From Vanessa cardui (Eukaryota; Arthropoda; Insecta; Lepidoptera; Nymphalidae), in contig NC_061126.1 of NCBI RefSeq assembly GCF_905220365.1, positions 15,500,001 through 15,564,000 on the forward strand: a stretch of DNA of 64,000 nucleotides, written 5' to 3'. The notes under the pieces are model-generated. The model was not told the DNA's origin. It searched no databases and saw only the letters and a program-made list of their open reading frames with translations. Both the position numbers and the translations under genes were made by a program. Positions 1 to 12,200 of the stretch are shown one piece after another. How positions within the stretch are numbered: position 1 is the first letter of the stretch; each line of letters starts with the position of its first letter.

Positions 1-742
1 TGGGTATATGTATAACTAGAAAAGCGTTGAGTTTGAATATAATCAACGGTTGGTTACGTTGGTTTTTAAAATAATAAGTTTATTGTTTCATAATATTTCC
101 AATTATGGCCTTTAATAAAAACAATGGAGCTGTTCTATTGAGGTTTAAGAGTTAGATTGTTTCAATATCTTTGGCTTGGACTGGTAAGATTTCCTCAACC
201 GTTATACATCAATTAAGCATGAAACATTGTAACTTTTTAATGTCAATATTTAATTTACTATCAATTGTTACGGATATGTGGGTGACAGAAATGGAAAGGG
301 TGGCTAAGACACATAACTTAACAAGTGATGAGCGTAAAGTTGTGGACGAAAAGAGCACCATAACCTAAGAAGACATTGCTGGAGTGTGTGGAGGGATGTG
401 AACGATTAGATCATTATCATCCTGCTCTTATCCTACTTCACTTCTTCTTCCATACATCTCTGACGTCATCTCACAAGTGATTTTTTTTCCGGCCATATCT
501 TTTACACAACCCATCCATCGATTCTTTGGTCATCCCCTTTCTCTATACCCATCCACATCCATACTCAAGACCTTATTCCGCGGCAAAATATGCCTATAGC
601 ATGACGATTACATAACGAATAATAAATGAGAATGGAAGGAAAGATCCTAATTTGGGACAAGGGCAGGATGAAAAAGATTTGGATTGGTTTAACTTCATTA
701 CGAGATTATCTTCTATACTAAAATTATATGTTATATTTTTAG
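1..742. other. Non-coding stretch before the first visible exon
   Basis: No convincing coding exon is seen here. The sequence just before 743 ends in a T-rich tract and AG, which fits an intron acceptor. Because the first visible exon starts in the middle of a transporter, this stretch is most simply the end of an upstream intron of that gene. Short open frames in it have no recognisable domain. Confidence 0.55.
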
Positions 743-3700
743 GAGCAGGCTTCGGCGTGATGATACCTGTCAGTTTTACGGCATTCAATTGCTATTTTAC
801 GAAAAAACGCACTGCAATGATGAGTGCAAATCAAACAATGAGTAGCATGGCGTCGATAACTTTCCCCATTCTTGTGACGTACCTTCTGTCAGAGTACGGG
901 TTCAGGTGGACCTTGGCCCTGGTCATGGCTGTCGACTTACATTTAATATTCGCCATGATTGTTATGCATCCTGTGGAATGGCATATGATCAAGACGGCTG
1001 ATTGTCCTGAAATAGGTGAGAATTTTACATGAATCATATCATCGCTTATTGTTGCGTCCAGTGTTTTTTCCATAACGCTTATTTATGACAAGTACTTCAA
1101 AATGAGAGTTCCGAGCAGTTCTTAGTGGAGCTGTTTCCCTGTTTTAAGGGTAAGTAAGTCAATCTGATTAAAAGGTCAAGAGACACGTTAATCTCATGCC
1201 TTGATAAATACCGTATTTTTTTTCGTAATGACTTACTATCAGGAGGCATGTTTGGTCAACCACCCCTAACTGAATAAATATAAAGATAAAGCTATAATAT
1301 ACGGGATATCCCCTTATATACCTGATTTTGGTTTGCTATATAAAAACCAGTCGATAATAGTTTCAAACGTTATATAATTAAAAACTTATTGAAAAGCAAC
1401 AAAAAAAATGTTAATGATTCCGTTTTTGTTTAGTTTGATTGTGTGTTGTTTTTTTTTATTTGTGCATTTTGTGTTGTTGTTTTGTCTGCTCTTCATTTTA
1501 ACCATTTCACCTTTCTAGAACTGTCACCGACATCTGATGTCAAACGTTCGTCTAAAATAAAATGCAACAAATCGGAGGCTTTTGATGAATCTATTGTAAA
1601 AATGTTACCAGGTGAAGACAATGTCGTCGGAACTAAATCAACTAGTCGTCATGAGTCCATACAAAAAAGCATAATGTAAGTGACCTGCGTAATAATTCAC
1701 GAAAACTTTCCTCTTTAATATTTATAATGAACTTGACATTAATTTATATGAATATACAATTATGATTATTTTATATTGTATAAATTTTTTTTAGTATAAT
1801 CTTACACGTCAAATAGTATGTAGATCATTCAAGGTTGCACCAGAGTTTGTAATAAATTAAGTTAAGATTTCTTTAAGGCTTTGAAAGAATAAGGATATAT
1901 TTAAAACTGGGGTGGCTCAATGTGTGTATGTACACATTCAAACTCTGACGAGCTATTCTGATTGGTTTTACTTGGTGATACCAGCTACTCACTAAATATG
2001 CTACCGCTGAAGTTGGGAGTTTCAGTGGCCAAAGTAACAGTAATGGTGTCAATATCTACGGCCGGTGCTGACCACTTACCATTAAGTGGCCCATATGCAC
2101 AGTTACGACGTTGTTAAAAAAAAAGATGTTTAACTTGCTGTAATGGAAAGTAATGTACAAAGTGGTTTAAGGAATGTTTAAAGGAGAAACCTGCTACCCC
2201 ATCAATCCGCAATGGAGCAACGTTGTGCAATAAGCTACAAGGTTACTCCTTGAGACAAGATGAGGCCTTTGCTCTGATACGTCGCAAAACGTTTTTTAAA
2301 TTTTTAAACTATTTATTCGAATTAATTAAAAAGCTAGAGATTTTCATATTAATATTCTGTATTCTTTTTAAATAACATTTACGTAACATAGTAACTGTGC
2401 GATTTGTTACATTTATACGTAAAATATTCAAAATAAAATAAACTATTGAATAATTTATAATGGCCACTTACAAACCAGATGCTTGATAGTTGAACATTTT
2501 TGTTTAAAATCAAATTGTTCCTCAATAATGTCAAAATAGAAGCTGCCACCGGTTCCGAATTTAGATTCTACCGACTAGAATTAGCAAGAAACTAACTGAA
2601 ACTGAACTGAAACGAGTTAAGAAACTAATATATCAAATCGTTGCATATAATCTTCATCACCTTTGCATTCACTTGCTTTTATCCAATTAACGTCCTACTC
2701 CAATCTTATAATTTCTTTCCCTTCATTAAGTTGAGCGCCATTTTTGTTTCTGGTTAATACAGATAAAATTTTGGCCCTTAAATTAAGAACTAAGGTCAGG
2801 TAAATACAAAGCAGCCTTAAGCTTTGAAGAAGAGTTAACACTCTCCTCCTCTTATGCTCTCATCTACATTAAGAAGTTCTGGTTGTATCGGTTTGCTGTC
2901 CATTGGGATTATGATAGCATTGCTCTACCCAAATTAAAAAAAATGATTTAATTTAATTAAACATGGACAATTTAGTTTGAAAACAGGACACAGTAATAAT
3001 GTGTCAAGTTAAGTCGAATAGAATTTGTAGTGCAAATATGTTATGAATTTTAAGTTATGGTAATTATTATATTTGGGTTCTGTCCACGCGATCGAACGTG
3101 AATTGAGATTGATTCCAAAAGTCACGTGAGAATATAAAAATACAAGGTAACCAACTATTCAGAATGTCCCAGGACATACAAAACTTTTACCAGGACATGT
3201 CTTGGAAAAACAGGACAGTTGGTAACTCCAAATTATAAAAGCGAACCTTATATAATATATAATGGGAAGGCCCACAATATTATTGCCTTCGTCAATGACT
3301 AGTAATTTTTCGTTGACAAAAGCCATCATGATTGATCTTATCATATGACATTTATCCTTAAATTAATTCAATATTATGAATATATTTAAATCTTATGTTA
3401 AACATATAGACACGCTTTTTAGTTACTACAATATATAAAACGTATAAAATACAATAATAAAGCGTAGAATTCATATTTGTTAACTCCCAAAGAACAAATA
3501 TAAAGTTGTTGTTAAAATTAGTAAACAAAAATAACTCGTAGATTGAATAGTTGCTGGATCTTTTGTACCTATAAATTAAAAAGCTCTATGTAGTTTATAG
3601 ATATTTATGTATTTATAATTTAAAAAAAAAAACGGTATCCATCTTATTCATGCCGGTTCTTCTCGGAAAAAATCCACATTCCGGACCGGTAACGCTTACG

Positions 3701-6700
3701 ATTCAACATTGCGTTAAGCCTACACGAATATTATTATTATAGATCCTTATATTATAATATCGTTAATCATTTATTGACAAGATATAAATATATATTTATA
3801 TATTTAAATCTTGTTTATTTATATATTTTAGTTAGTATATATCAATTAACATATTTGAACATTCCACGAAGTTAAGTGTCCTTTGCTAAATTCAAGTCGT
3901 CCTATGCTTCAATCGTCTTTGTATATCAATAAGCGATCGTTTCTATAAGTTTTTATTTTATATACTTTGAAATGTTTACTCCTACTTACTGGATATTATC
4001 GATAACATTTGAAGTTTTGATTTAGCTCTACCACCAAGTGGTAGAGCTTTGTGCAAGCCCGTCTGGGTAGGTACCACCCACTCGTCAGTTATTCTACCGC
4101 CAAAGAACAATACTCATTATTGTTGTGTTTCGGTATGAAGGGTGAGTGAGCCAGTGTAACTACAGGCACAAGGGACATAATATCTTAGTTCCCAAGGTTG
4201 GTGGCACATTGACGATGTAAGGAATAGTTAATATTTCTTACAGCGTCATTGTCTATAGGTAATGGTGACCACTTACCCTCAGGTGTCTTGTATGCTCGTC
4301 CGCCAACCTATACCATAAAAAAACGATAATAATGTATATATTTTCTTCGTGAAATATTAATTTATTGGTATTGTGTATATTTTAGCAAAGTAATATATGA
4401 GAACGTCGAATTGGACTTACTGAAGGATCCTCGTTTTGTGAGCACCCTGATCGGGCTCGGGTTCGCCTTTGTCTCTGATGTTACATACTTAGCTATGGAG
4501 CCAATGTTGCTATTTTCATACGGATACTCACAGGTTAGCAGATAGACATGTATATATTATATTGATTTTTTTTTAATATATGTGACAACAATCAAGGAAT
4601 ATATCTTGACTTATGTTAAGTGTAACACGGACGGTTCAAACGTCTGTAGTTAGTAGATCTGTGGAGAGTGTAAGTGATCACCTATCCAGAAAAAAAAATA
4701 AAGAAACGTCGCAGAGGTCTATACCCAGTAGCGAAATGTAACAAATTGATGCATTTAGTGCTTAGAATGTATTTAATGTGTGTCAATATGTATTTTAATA
4801 TTAATTCAACTTTTACAGATGCAAGTAGCGACGTGTGTAATGATCGGGGCAATAGCTGATCTAGCGGCAAGATTCTGCTTAGCTGTGTTTACATATTTTT
4901 ATAATGTAGATAGTAAAAAACTATTCTTCGCTGGTACTTGTGTGACTATGGTTCTACGAGTAGGTAAGTGTCGTTAAACTTATACCGATTAATATATTAC
5001 AGATGCAAATAAAGTCATGTTTACGATATTGATAATGCCTACCGAATTCATTGTTATTTTGGAAAGGGGAACAGGCAATAGACAAATGCGCAATGCATAG
5101 GTACAGTTATCTATTTTCAAAAAATACATGGTATAGTCCGGGAATACGGCAAAGTGACACGCCCGCAGTTACGTACGAAGAAAACTTCACTCCTAACTTC
5201 CAAACACCGAGCTATCCTTGAGAATTTTTTAACTTTAACTCGAATATTTCCTAGAACGAGGCAGTCACTTGCTTTACTAAAGATCATCTCTTATCTATAG
5301 GTGAATGATTTAATTTAATGACCCTATGGACGAAACTAGAGTGAAAGAAGTTACACAGTTATAAGCGATTCATCAGTACAATTATATAAAAAAAAAGTTG
5401 ATTATTTATATATGCCTGTGACGGTGCATATGCTAATCGTTGGTTAACAAAAGAATGTTCATTAGCTCATTTCTTATATAAATTATACTTCAGTATTAAT
5501 TGTTTTCAATCGAGTATAATGACATGGATATTTAATGTAAAGAGGTGAATGTCATATTGCATGAAGTGTGGATGTGGACAATAAAGAAAGAGAAACACTG
5601 ATATGATGAGTCCACTCGACTGAGTGAACGGGTGATAAGTGTAAGGAGTTTCTAAGGCTGAGGCCGAAAATAAAGTTGAATGAAAAAGCTACAAAGTCAG
5701 ATAATAGGTAGAAATAGAAGTTCCTGATGACAATAATCAACAACAACAGCCTGTACATTTCCCACTGCTAACACGGCTAACGCCTCCTCTCTCTTTGAGG
5801 AGAACTTTTGGAAGATATTCTATCACGCTGTTCCAATGCGGATTTGTGGAATACATATGTGGCAGAATTTCAATGAAATTAGACACATGCAGGTTTCCTC
5901 ACGATGTTTCTTGGACCGCCGAGCATGATGTGAATTATAAACATAAATTAAGCACATGAATATTTAGTGATGCTTGCCAGGGTTTGAACGCGCAATTATC
6001 GGTTAAGCACGCGTTTTAACCACTAGGCAATCTCGGTTCATTGACAAACACAATTGTCTTAATACAAATATCTTCTCCTATTTCAGCTCTGGTGTCATCT
6101 GACAATCTGAACTTCGTGATCGCGATAACGGCCGTTTCGGGCCTGGTCAGGTGTTCAGTACAAGTCCTGTTCCCCCTGGTCTTGGTCAGTGCGGCGCCAG
6201 ACCGTTTCCCGGCTGCTTTGGCGCTGCACATCCTGTTTTCAGGATTCTTGATGTTGATGGCTGATCCATTAATAGGTAAGAGTTGTAATTCGAGTCTGTT
6301 CCATTTTCAAAACTTAAAATTACTTTGCGTTAAAACTAGTAGCAGTTTTCACACAATATCGAGGCAATACCACCCATTTCAGATTTTCAATCAGACTTCA
6401 CAATAGTGTATTGTAATAACTTTCTTTTTAACCGAATTCAGAAGAAAAATGGAGGTTTTATGAGCTCGATTGTATTTGTTTTAAACTACAGAGCTCCGAC
6501 ATTTATGAACCGATTATTTTTTGTGGCCATTAGCAATTGACGAATAATTAGAAATCTGAAGTCTGAAGTCTTTTTCGGCCAAGATTTTAAAATTTCAATA
6601 AAAACTACTTATTTTTCTTTATATAAAAGAAGATACGATGTTAATACGCAATAAAAATGAGCAACATTAGCATATATGTAAGTAGAGCTATTACGCGCGG

Positions 6701-7040
6701 CGCGGCCCATTTACGAGAAGTGCGCAGTGACGCACATTTACGTTCAGGCTTAAGAGGCTTTAATTATATATTCAAAGTGTCCGCAGCCAAAGGAACCTCG
6801 CGTGATCAACATAGTTTGCGCTATGCTTTGCCAGATGAAAGCACTTTAAATACATATATAATTATGTACTTTAGTAAGTTCGTGATGGTATAGAGACTAA
6901 TCTTATTTTTTTTTCCAGGTGTAATTTACGAAACAACGGGAAGTTATGTCAATTGTTTTCTAGCGATGAGTTTCTGTTGTCTAGTTTGTATAGTGCTTTG
7001 GACGGTAGAATATTTTGTTAGCCGTAAGCATAGCTCCTAA
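743..7040 (+). CDS. Monocarboxylate transporter-like protein (SLC16, MFS), 3' part, six exons
   Basis: This is the 3' part of a multi-pass plasma-membrane transporter of the SLC16 type, a family that usually moves monocarboxylates with protons. I read six exons with GT/AG borders and consistent phase: 743-1015, 1519-1675, 4386-4533, 4819-4963, 6087-6275 and 6919-7040 (TAA). They give about 343 residues and the frame is never broken. The first exon encodes hydrophobic helices around YFTKKRTAMM and FRWTLALVMAV, ending in HPVEWHM, which resembles the middle helices and helix-6 end of insect monocarboxylate transporters. The second exon is the polar central loop. The remaining exons carry the C-terminal six helices (for example LIGLGFAFVSD, APDRFPAALALHILFSG, VIYETTGSYVNCFLAMSF) and a short tail ending SRKHSS. 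Exons for the N-terminal helices lie before the window. Introns hold a family-B repeat and a SINE. The substrate cannot be read from sequence. Confidence 0.8.
1960..2115 (+). repeat. Degenerate family-B interspersed repeat
   Basis: The stretch 'GACCACTTACCATTAAGTGG' followed by 'CCCATATG' matches the 3' part of the better copies at 4028, 19786 and 26313. The 5' half is badly decayed. It lies in the second intron of the transporter gene. Confidence 0.5.
2536..2605 (-). repeat. Short fragment of the LINE 3' tail
   Basis: It contains 'GCCACCGGTTCCGAA' and 'TAGATTCTACCGA', the core shared with the LINE tails at 17489, 22447 and 46119. It is truncated on both sides and intronic. Confidence 0.5.
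4028..4321 (+). repeat. Family-B interspersed repeat (SINE-like), near full length
   Basis: It begins near 'CCAAGTGGTAGAGCTTTGTG', passes through 'CAAGCCCGTCTGGGTAGGTA', and ends with 'GCTCGTCCGCCAACCTAT' plus an A-rich tail. At least three other long copies in the window share this order (19786, 26313 and, inverted, 19440). It has no coding capacity. It lies in the transporter intron just ahead of the 4386 exon. The class is uncertain; it behaves like a SINE or a LINE 3' end. Confidence 0.75.
5738..6039 (-). repeat. SINE family A, tRNA-derived, minus strand
   Basis: Read on the minus strand it starts with a tRNA-like head containing B-box-like 'GGTTTGAAC'-type sequence (seen on plus as GTTTGAACGCG). 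It continues through the segment with 'CACCACGCTGTTCCAATGCG'-like bases and ends in a GTT-rich tail (CAACAACAACAG on plus). The same order recurs at 18781, 25097, 52522, 56734 and 60341. It abuts the 6087 exon acceptor on its upstream side. Confidence 0.8.
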
Positions 7041-9204
7041 ACTAATATTAATTGTTGTAGACTAAGTCTGAAGGATGTTCAAATGTCGAAATAATTCTAA
7101 GCACAATAGTCCAGACGAGTAACATCAATAGTGAGGTTGGTTTATCGTATTTTAAATAATCGATTCTTACCATTGAATTATGTTAGGTTATTGTTTTGTG
7201 AGTGTTAGCCGCCATCTTGAAACAGCGTTACTGCCAATATTTCTTAAACATTGTATGCTTGAGTGTAAAATCTCTACAGAAATTAATAATTTGTAGACAC
7301 TTAATTAAGTAGCCCAAAAATATCACTCCTATTAATCGTGATTGATTTATTGTCTATTTTTATATGATGCCTTAAAGCAAATACGACATTATATAAAAAT
7401 ACTAACGCTCTTGTTACTACTATACTTATTTGATATACGACCTTTCACAATTGAATGTTCTAAATTATTTTAAAATGATTTTTAGGACTTATTATTTTTT
7501 TCTGTCGTTCATTACATACAAAAAAACGTTATAACTTTGGAAAGTTTTTCGAAGGATTTAAACGGAGGTCAAGTTCACTATATTTAATTAATTTCATATC
7601 ATAGTATTATTTTTACTCTACGACCACTTTACTTCACCTATAAAATTAAAATAAATAAATAATATTAGAGTTAAGATTAATTTTAATTAGATATACGTTT
7701 GTTTACAAAAAATATTACGATTTTGAAACATTTTTAGCCAAGTTTTAGCCAACGTAAATGTTAACACAATTTTGTATTTTTGTTGTTTAAACAATTTATT
7801 GTTTACTAAAAATATGTCAAAGCTTTAATGATAAATATACAACTTAAGTTATCTGATTGTAACCTTGTTATTTTAAATTAAGTGACGGTAACGAAACAAG
7901 CAAAATTCCCTTAAATTTGTTTAAATAATCATTCGGTATTATATTTTAAGTTTGAAGAGAAACACAATTATTTTATTATTTTGTTAATTATTTGGTTACA
8001 AAAAGTACATAGTTATTTTCCTATTAATCCGACTATGCTTTTATTTAAATAATTATTTTTGTTTTAATTATTATTATAATAATAATAATGACGTCAATAT
8101 GTATGTATGTATGTTCAATAAACATTTTCACTAATTTAAAAACGGAGCGAGTGAGTGAACGTCTGATGATTGATTTCATCATTCACTGTTTTTTAATAAA
8201 TATATAGATCAATTTTATAAATTATTTAAATCTTTCTTTACTTTTATACTAACATTTCCTGATACTATTTTGATTATTTACTGATAAATATAATGAATGC
8301 TCACGTATATATCTTGTCGATCAAAAATTTGAAAATATGTTGATAAGAGACGCGCCATCTTGACAAAAACGAGTTTGACCGTACATCATATAACACAAGA
8401 ATTACCTGATTTGTATTTTGTAAAACTCGAATATATTTTAATTTTGCTTCTAAAAAACAGACTATGTAATGATATCAAATGTACATTCTTTGAAATATAT
8501 AATTTTATATGTTTAATTGTATTGTTGTTTTAATATTTAAGTTTTGATTGAATATTATCTTTGATTATAAGTTTATCAAGTCAGGTATGTAAGCAATTGA
8601 CAGCCTTGACTTTGAGGATAAACTTCGTGAGAAAAGCTTTACGTGTTGTACTAACCGCGCATTAAGGACTGATGGGAAACAACCGAATCTCCTCCTCAGT
8701 AGGAAAGGTGGTATTATTCCACAAGTAGGATATTTACTGGCTGTTCTTTTATACACAATATGATATAAAAATCACAAAGATATATTTATTATTTATTGAT
8801 TAATGATTTTTACCATTGGACTATTCGATTAAAATTACGATGATGTAATTTGCTAAAATATTCAATGCTTACTAATAAGCCCTTCTTGTTTAAAAAGTTA
8901 CATTATTTATTATTATTTTAAAATAAAAAGAACAATTTTATAAATTTTATATTTTTTTTATTTCGTAAAGTAACTTTACATTTATTTATAATATAATTCC
9001 ATAATGTTAAAATAAGTATATTTTATGCAAATATTTCTAATATGTATTATATGTATAATGTAATATGTTATTGCATCTTATTAGACTGAGTAAAGATTAT
9101 TATATAAAATATATAAAATAAACATATCAATAGTTATTTATCATCAGTGGTTTACGTTCTCACCAATACATATGTAATTTTAAAATAAAAATTATGAAAT
9201 AGTA
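7041..9204. other. Intergenic region between convergent transporter and CYP4G genes
   Basis: Very AT-rich and without a recognisable gene. It must contain both 3' UTRs, since the flanking genes converge. An AATAAA at 8117-8122 is one possible polyadenylation signal for the plus-strand transporter, giving about 1.08 kb of 3' UTR, and earlier AATAAA-like runs near 7650 are equally possible. TTTATT runs at about 8955-8990 could serve the minus-strand P450. Nothing else stands out. Confidence 0.5.
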
Positions 9205-12200
9205 TTAAGCAGTTGACGGAACCCTCTTCCTGGGTTCGATTTGAACCCTGAACCCGTCACTCCTCTTGAGGATAATGTCGGCTTGAAGGACGAACTGGTC
9301 CTCAGTTATATCAGACACCATCTTGTAGTTACGGAGGATCGTTGACAGCAAGATTTTCAACTTCAAAATGGCGTACTTACGACCTTAAATAAAAACACCA
9401 TTATTAAATACTAGAATTAATTAATGATTATATAATGCATTGATTAACAAATAAATGTAACAAAAATCATTTGTATAAACTATGTATATCTATTCAATTA
9501 TTCTTCGAAACTTTTAAATTGACTAATTTTGAAAATATTTGATCGGCAAAATTTGAAATTTAATCACAATTATCTAATTAGAATTATACAATGAGGCACG
9601 TGCCGATATGTCGACTTCAAAATCTATAAATATTACATTTGATAGTTGTATTTATAAAACCCGTTCTGGTATCGTCGCGTACCGAAGAGGCGGATCTATT
9701 TTGGAAATTAATGGCATTATTATAATGTACATATTAACGCGTCTCCGAAATTTAAGAATTCTTATAAAAGAATTCACGTGACGTCATAACACGTGACTAT
9801 TACTCGTGAATCGGGTTTCGATCACGATCTTTGTTTTACTTTCCTTGATAAATTATTCTCCTATATCCAAACTATCAAGCGACCCGGCCTGTTTTGCACG
9901 GATGCGGTACTGATACTAAACTATTCATCACAACATCACATTAGAAACATCTAAAATTATCAATGGTTCTTTACTATGTTGTCCATGTATTATTTACAAA
10001 AACCTCAATCTCGAATCAATCTATCTATTGAAAAAAAACCACATCAAAATCCGTTGCGTAATTTTAAAGATTGCTTAGATCTACATAGGGACAGACAGCG
10101 GTATGTAACTTCGTGTCATACTATGTAATGAGAACACTTATCAATAAGAAAAATATCTAACTTTAAATAGGTTTAAATTAAGTAAAGATAAAATAATAAT
10201 GTTTTTTTTAAATATGTACGTACCCACACAGCTCCTGGGACCAGCGCTGAATGGAATATAACTGTAATAATGTCTGTTCTGAGTATTTTCTGGTAAGAAA
10301 TTGTCCGGGTTGAACACGGTAGGATTTTTGTAGTATTTCGGGTTTCTATGTATTTGGAATTGTCCAATAACGACGGTCGCTCCAGCCGGAAGAACATAGT
10401 TTTTGGTTGCTGCAAGGAAAATCGACACATTTGAATTTAATGTTTTATTAATGACCATCCATCCATATGGAAATTGTATTTCTGAATCCTATATAATTTT
10501 ATTGTTATATTATTCAGCTATTTACGCACCAATCTTGACATCACGTTTTAACTTCCTAGCGATGAGTGGTACGGGTGGGTACATCCTGAGAGATTCAAAG
10601 ATGACTCTTTCCAAGTATTTCATTTGGAGCGTGTCTTCGAAAGTGCAAGGGCGGTCTGAATCACCAAATATTCCATACAGCTCGTCGTAAACTCTAGTCT
10701 GGATGTCTTGGTGGATACCGAGGAGACACAGGACGAAGCTGGAACCAGCTGCAGTTGTGTCGTGACCCTATAAATATACCAGAATAAACTTTATTTCATT
10801 TACATTTATTTAGACACTCTATATCCACCAGACTAGTGGTTTTGTCCGGATTCAAACTTGCGATCGGTTAAGATTAATGTGTTAATTCCACTGGGCTATT
10901 GTAGTTTTTATAACGTACTATAAAACATTGGATATTTACCTCAAACATAATCGTATCGACCTCTTCTTTGATCTCGTGATCTGTTATTTTGTTGGTTCCA
11001 TTTTGCGCAGATTCAATCATAAGGTCCAAGAAAGCCAGACGTTTCTTTGAACCTAAAATAATGTATGGTATTTATTTTATGGATCGGTAAAACTTAAATT
11101 AATTCTAACGAGTAAGATTGTAATTTTTGTGCACTACAAAATATTTAAGTCGATTTATCTGTAGTAAAAAAATTTGAAATCTTCTTTAGGATAGTAGACG
11201 ATTTTTATGAAATAAAAAACTATTACAGTAAGTTAAACTAGTGTAACTTGTATATGCATGATTGTCTAAAATCTAAATAATTCCATCATGCTCGGTGGTG
11301 AAGGATATTGCGAGGAAATTTCAATGAAATTCTGCCACATGTTTATCCACCAAACCGCATTGGGGCAGGGTGATTGAATATGCTCCAAACTTTCTCTTCA
11401 AAGGGCCTTAGCACAGCAGTGAGAAATTTACAGGATATTAATGTTGATACTTACCAACATCGTTTTCATCATTGAAGTCCAAATCGTCACGGTAGCCCTT
11501 GAAAACTGTGTCAGCAAGAGTTTTGACATTAGCTAGGCCGGAGTCATTTTCGGGTGTGTCTTTAGTTACTTCTTCAATAGTTGGTGGAATGATTCCCTTC
11601 GCTTTGTTTTGTATGTATATTTCTTTTTTATTCTTAATTACCTAATAAAAAAACACAGTTTAAGTAAATTTATTTTAATAGTATGCTTTTTATTATTGTG
11701 TTCAGTAAATGTCCTTACCTTGTTAGTCAGTCCGTGAATAATACCAAGCAGTTTCTTCTGTTTCTCGAAGAAAGATGTGAACTTGAATACAGAGTCAAAT
11801 CGCAGCCAGAACTTGTAATGTCTTTGGTGAATAATGTCACACATCCTGGAAAATACGGACAAATGAAACAACGTACTCTGATATAGTAATACTTCATATC
11901 TTTTTGGTGTATTATGTAATGTTAGGTTAAGTTTTTTAAGCGTTGCAGTCAATCTCAAGAGAGACTAGCGCAGGACATATACTAGTGCTCAAATGCGTGC
12001 CGCATACCGCCACTTTCATAATCTAATGGCATACTTCTAAACTCAGTGATGTTACAAAGAGCTCTTAAAGAAACCCCCAATTACATTTTAACTGTCCGAT
12101 TTAGGGTTTGACTCCACCAACACAACATTAGGGGTTGACCTTGCGATATGCGGCCATAAATCTGGACACTATATTAACGGGAAATCAAATAATTGATTAC

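Noticed and set aside
5603..5635. TGATGAGTCC followed by GAGTGAAC, reminiscent of a hammerhead ribozyme core
   Set aside because: The CUGANGA core is imperfect (ATGATGA), the required GAAA is not placed after a proper stem II, and flanking stems I and III are not evident.
6657..6893. 78-codon plus-strand frame inside the transporter gene
   Set aside because: It lies in the last intron, is out of the gene's reading context, and has no membrane helices or homology I can see.
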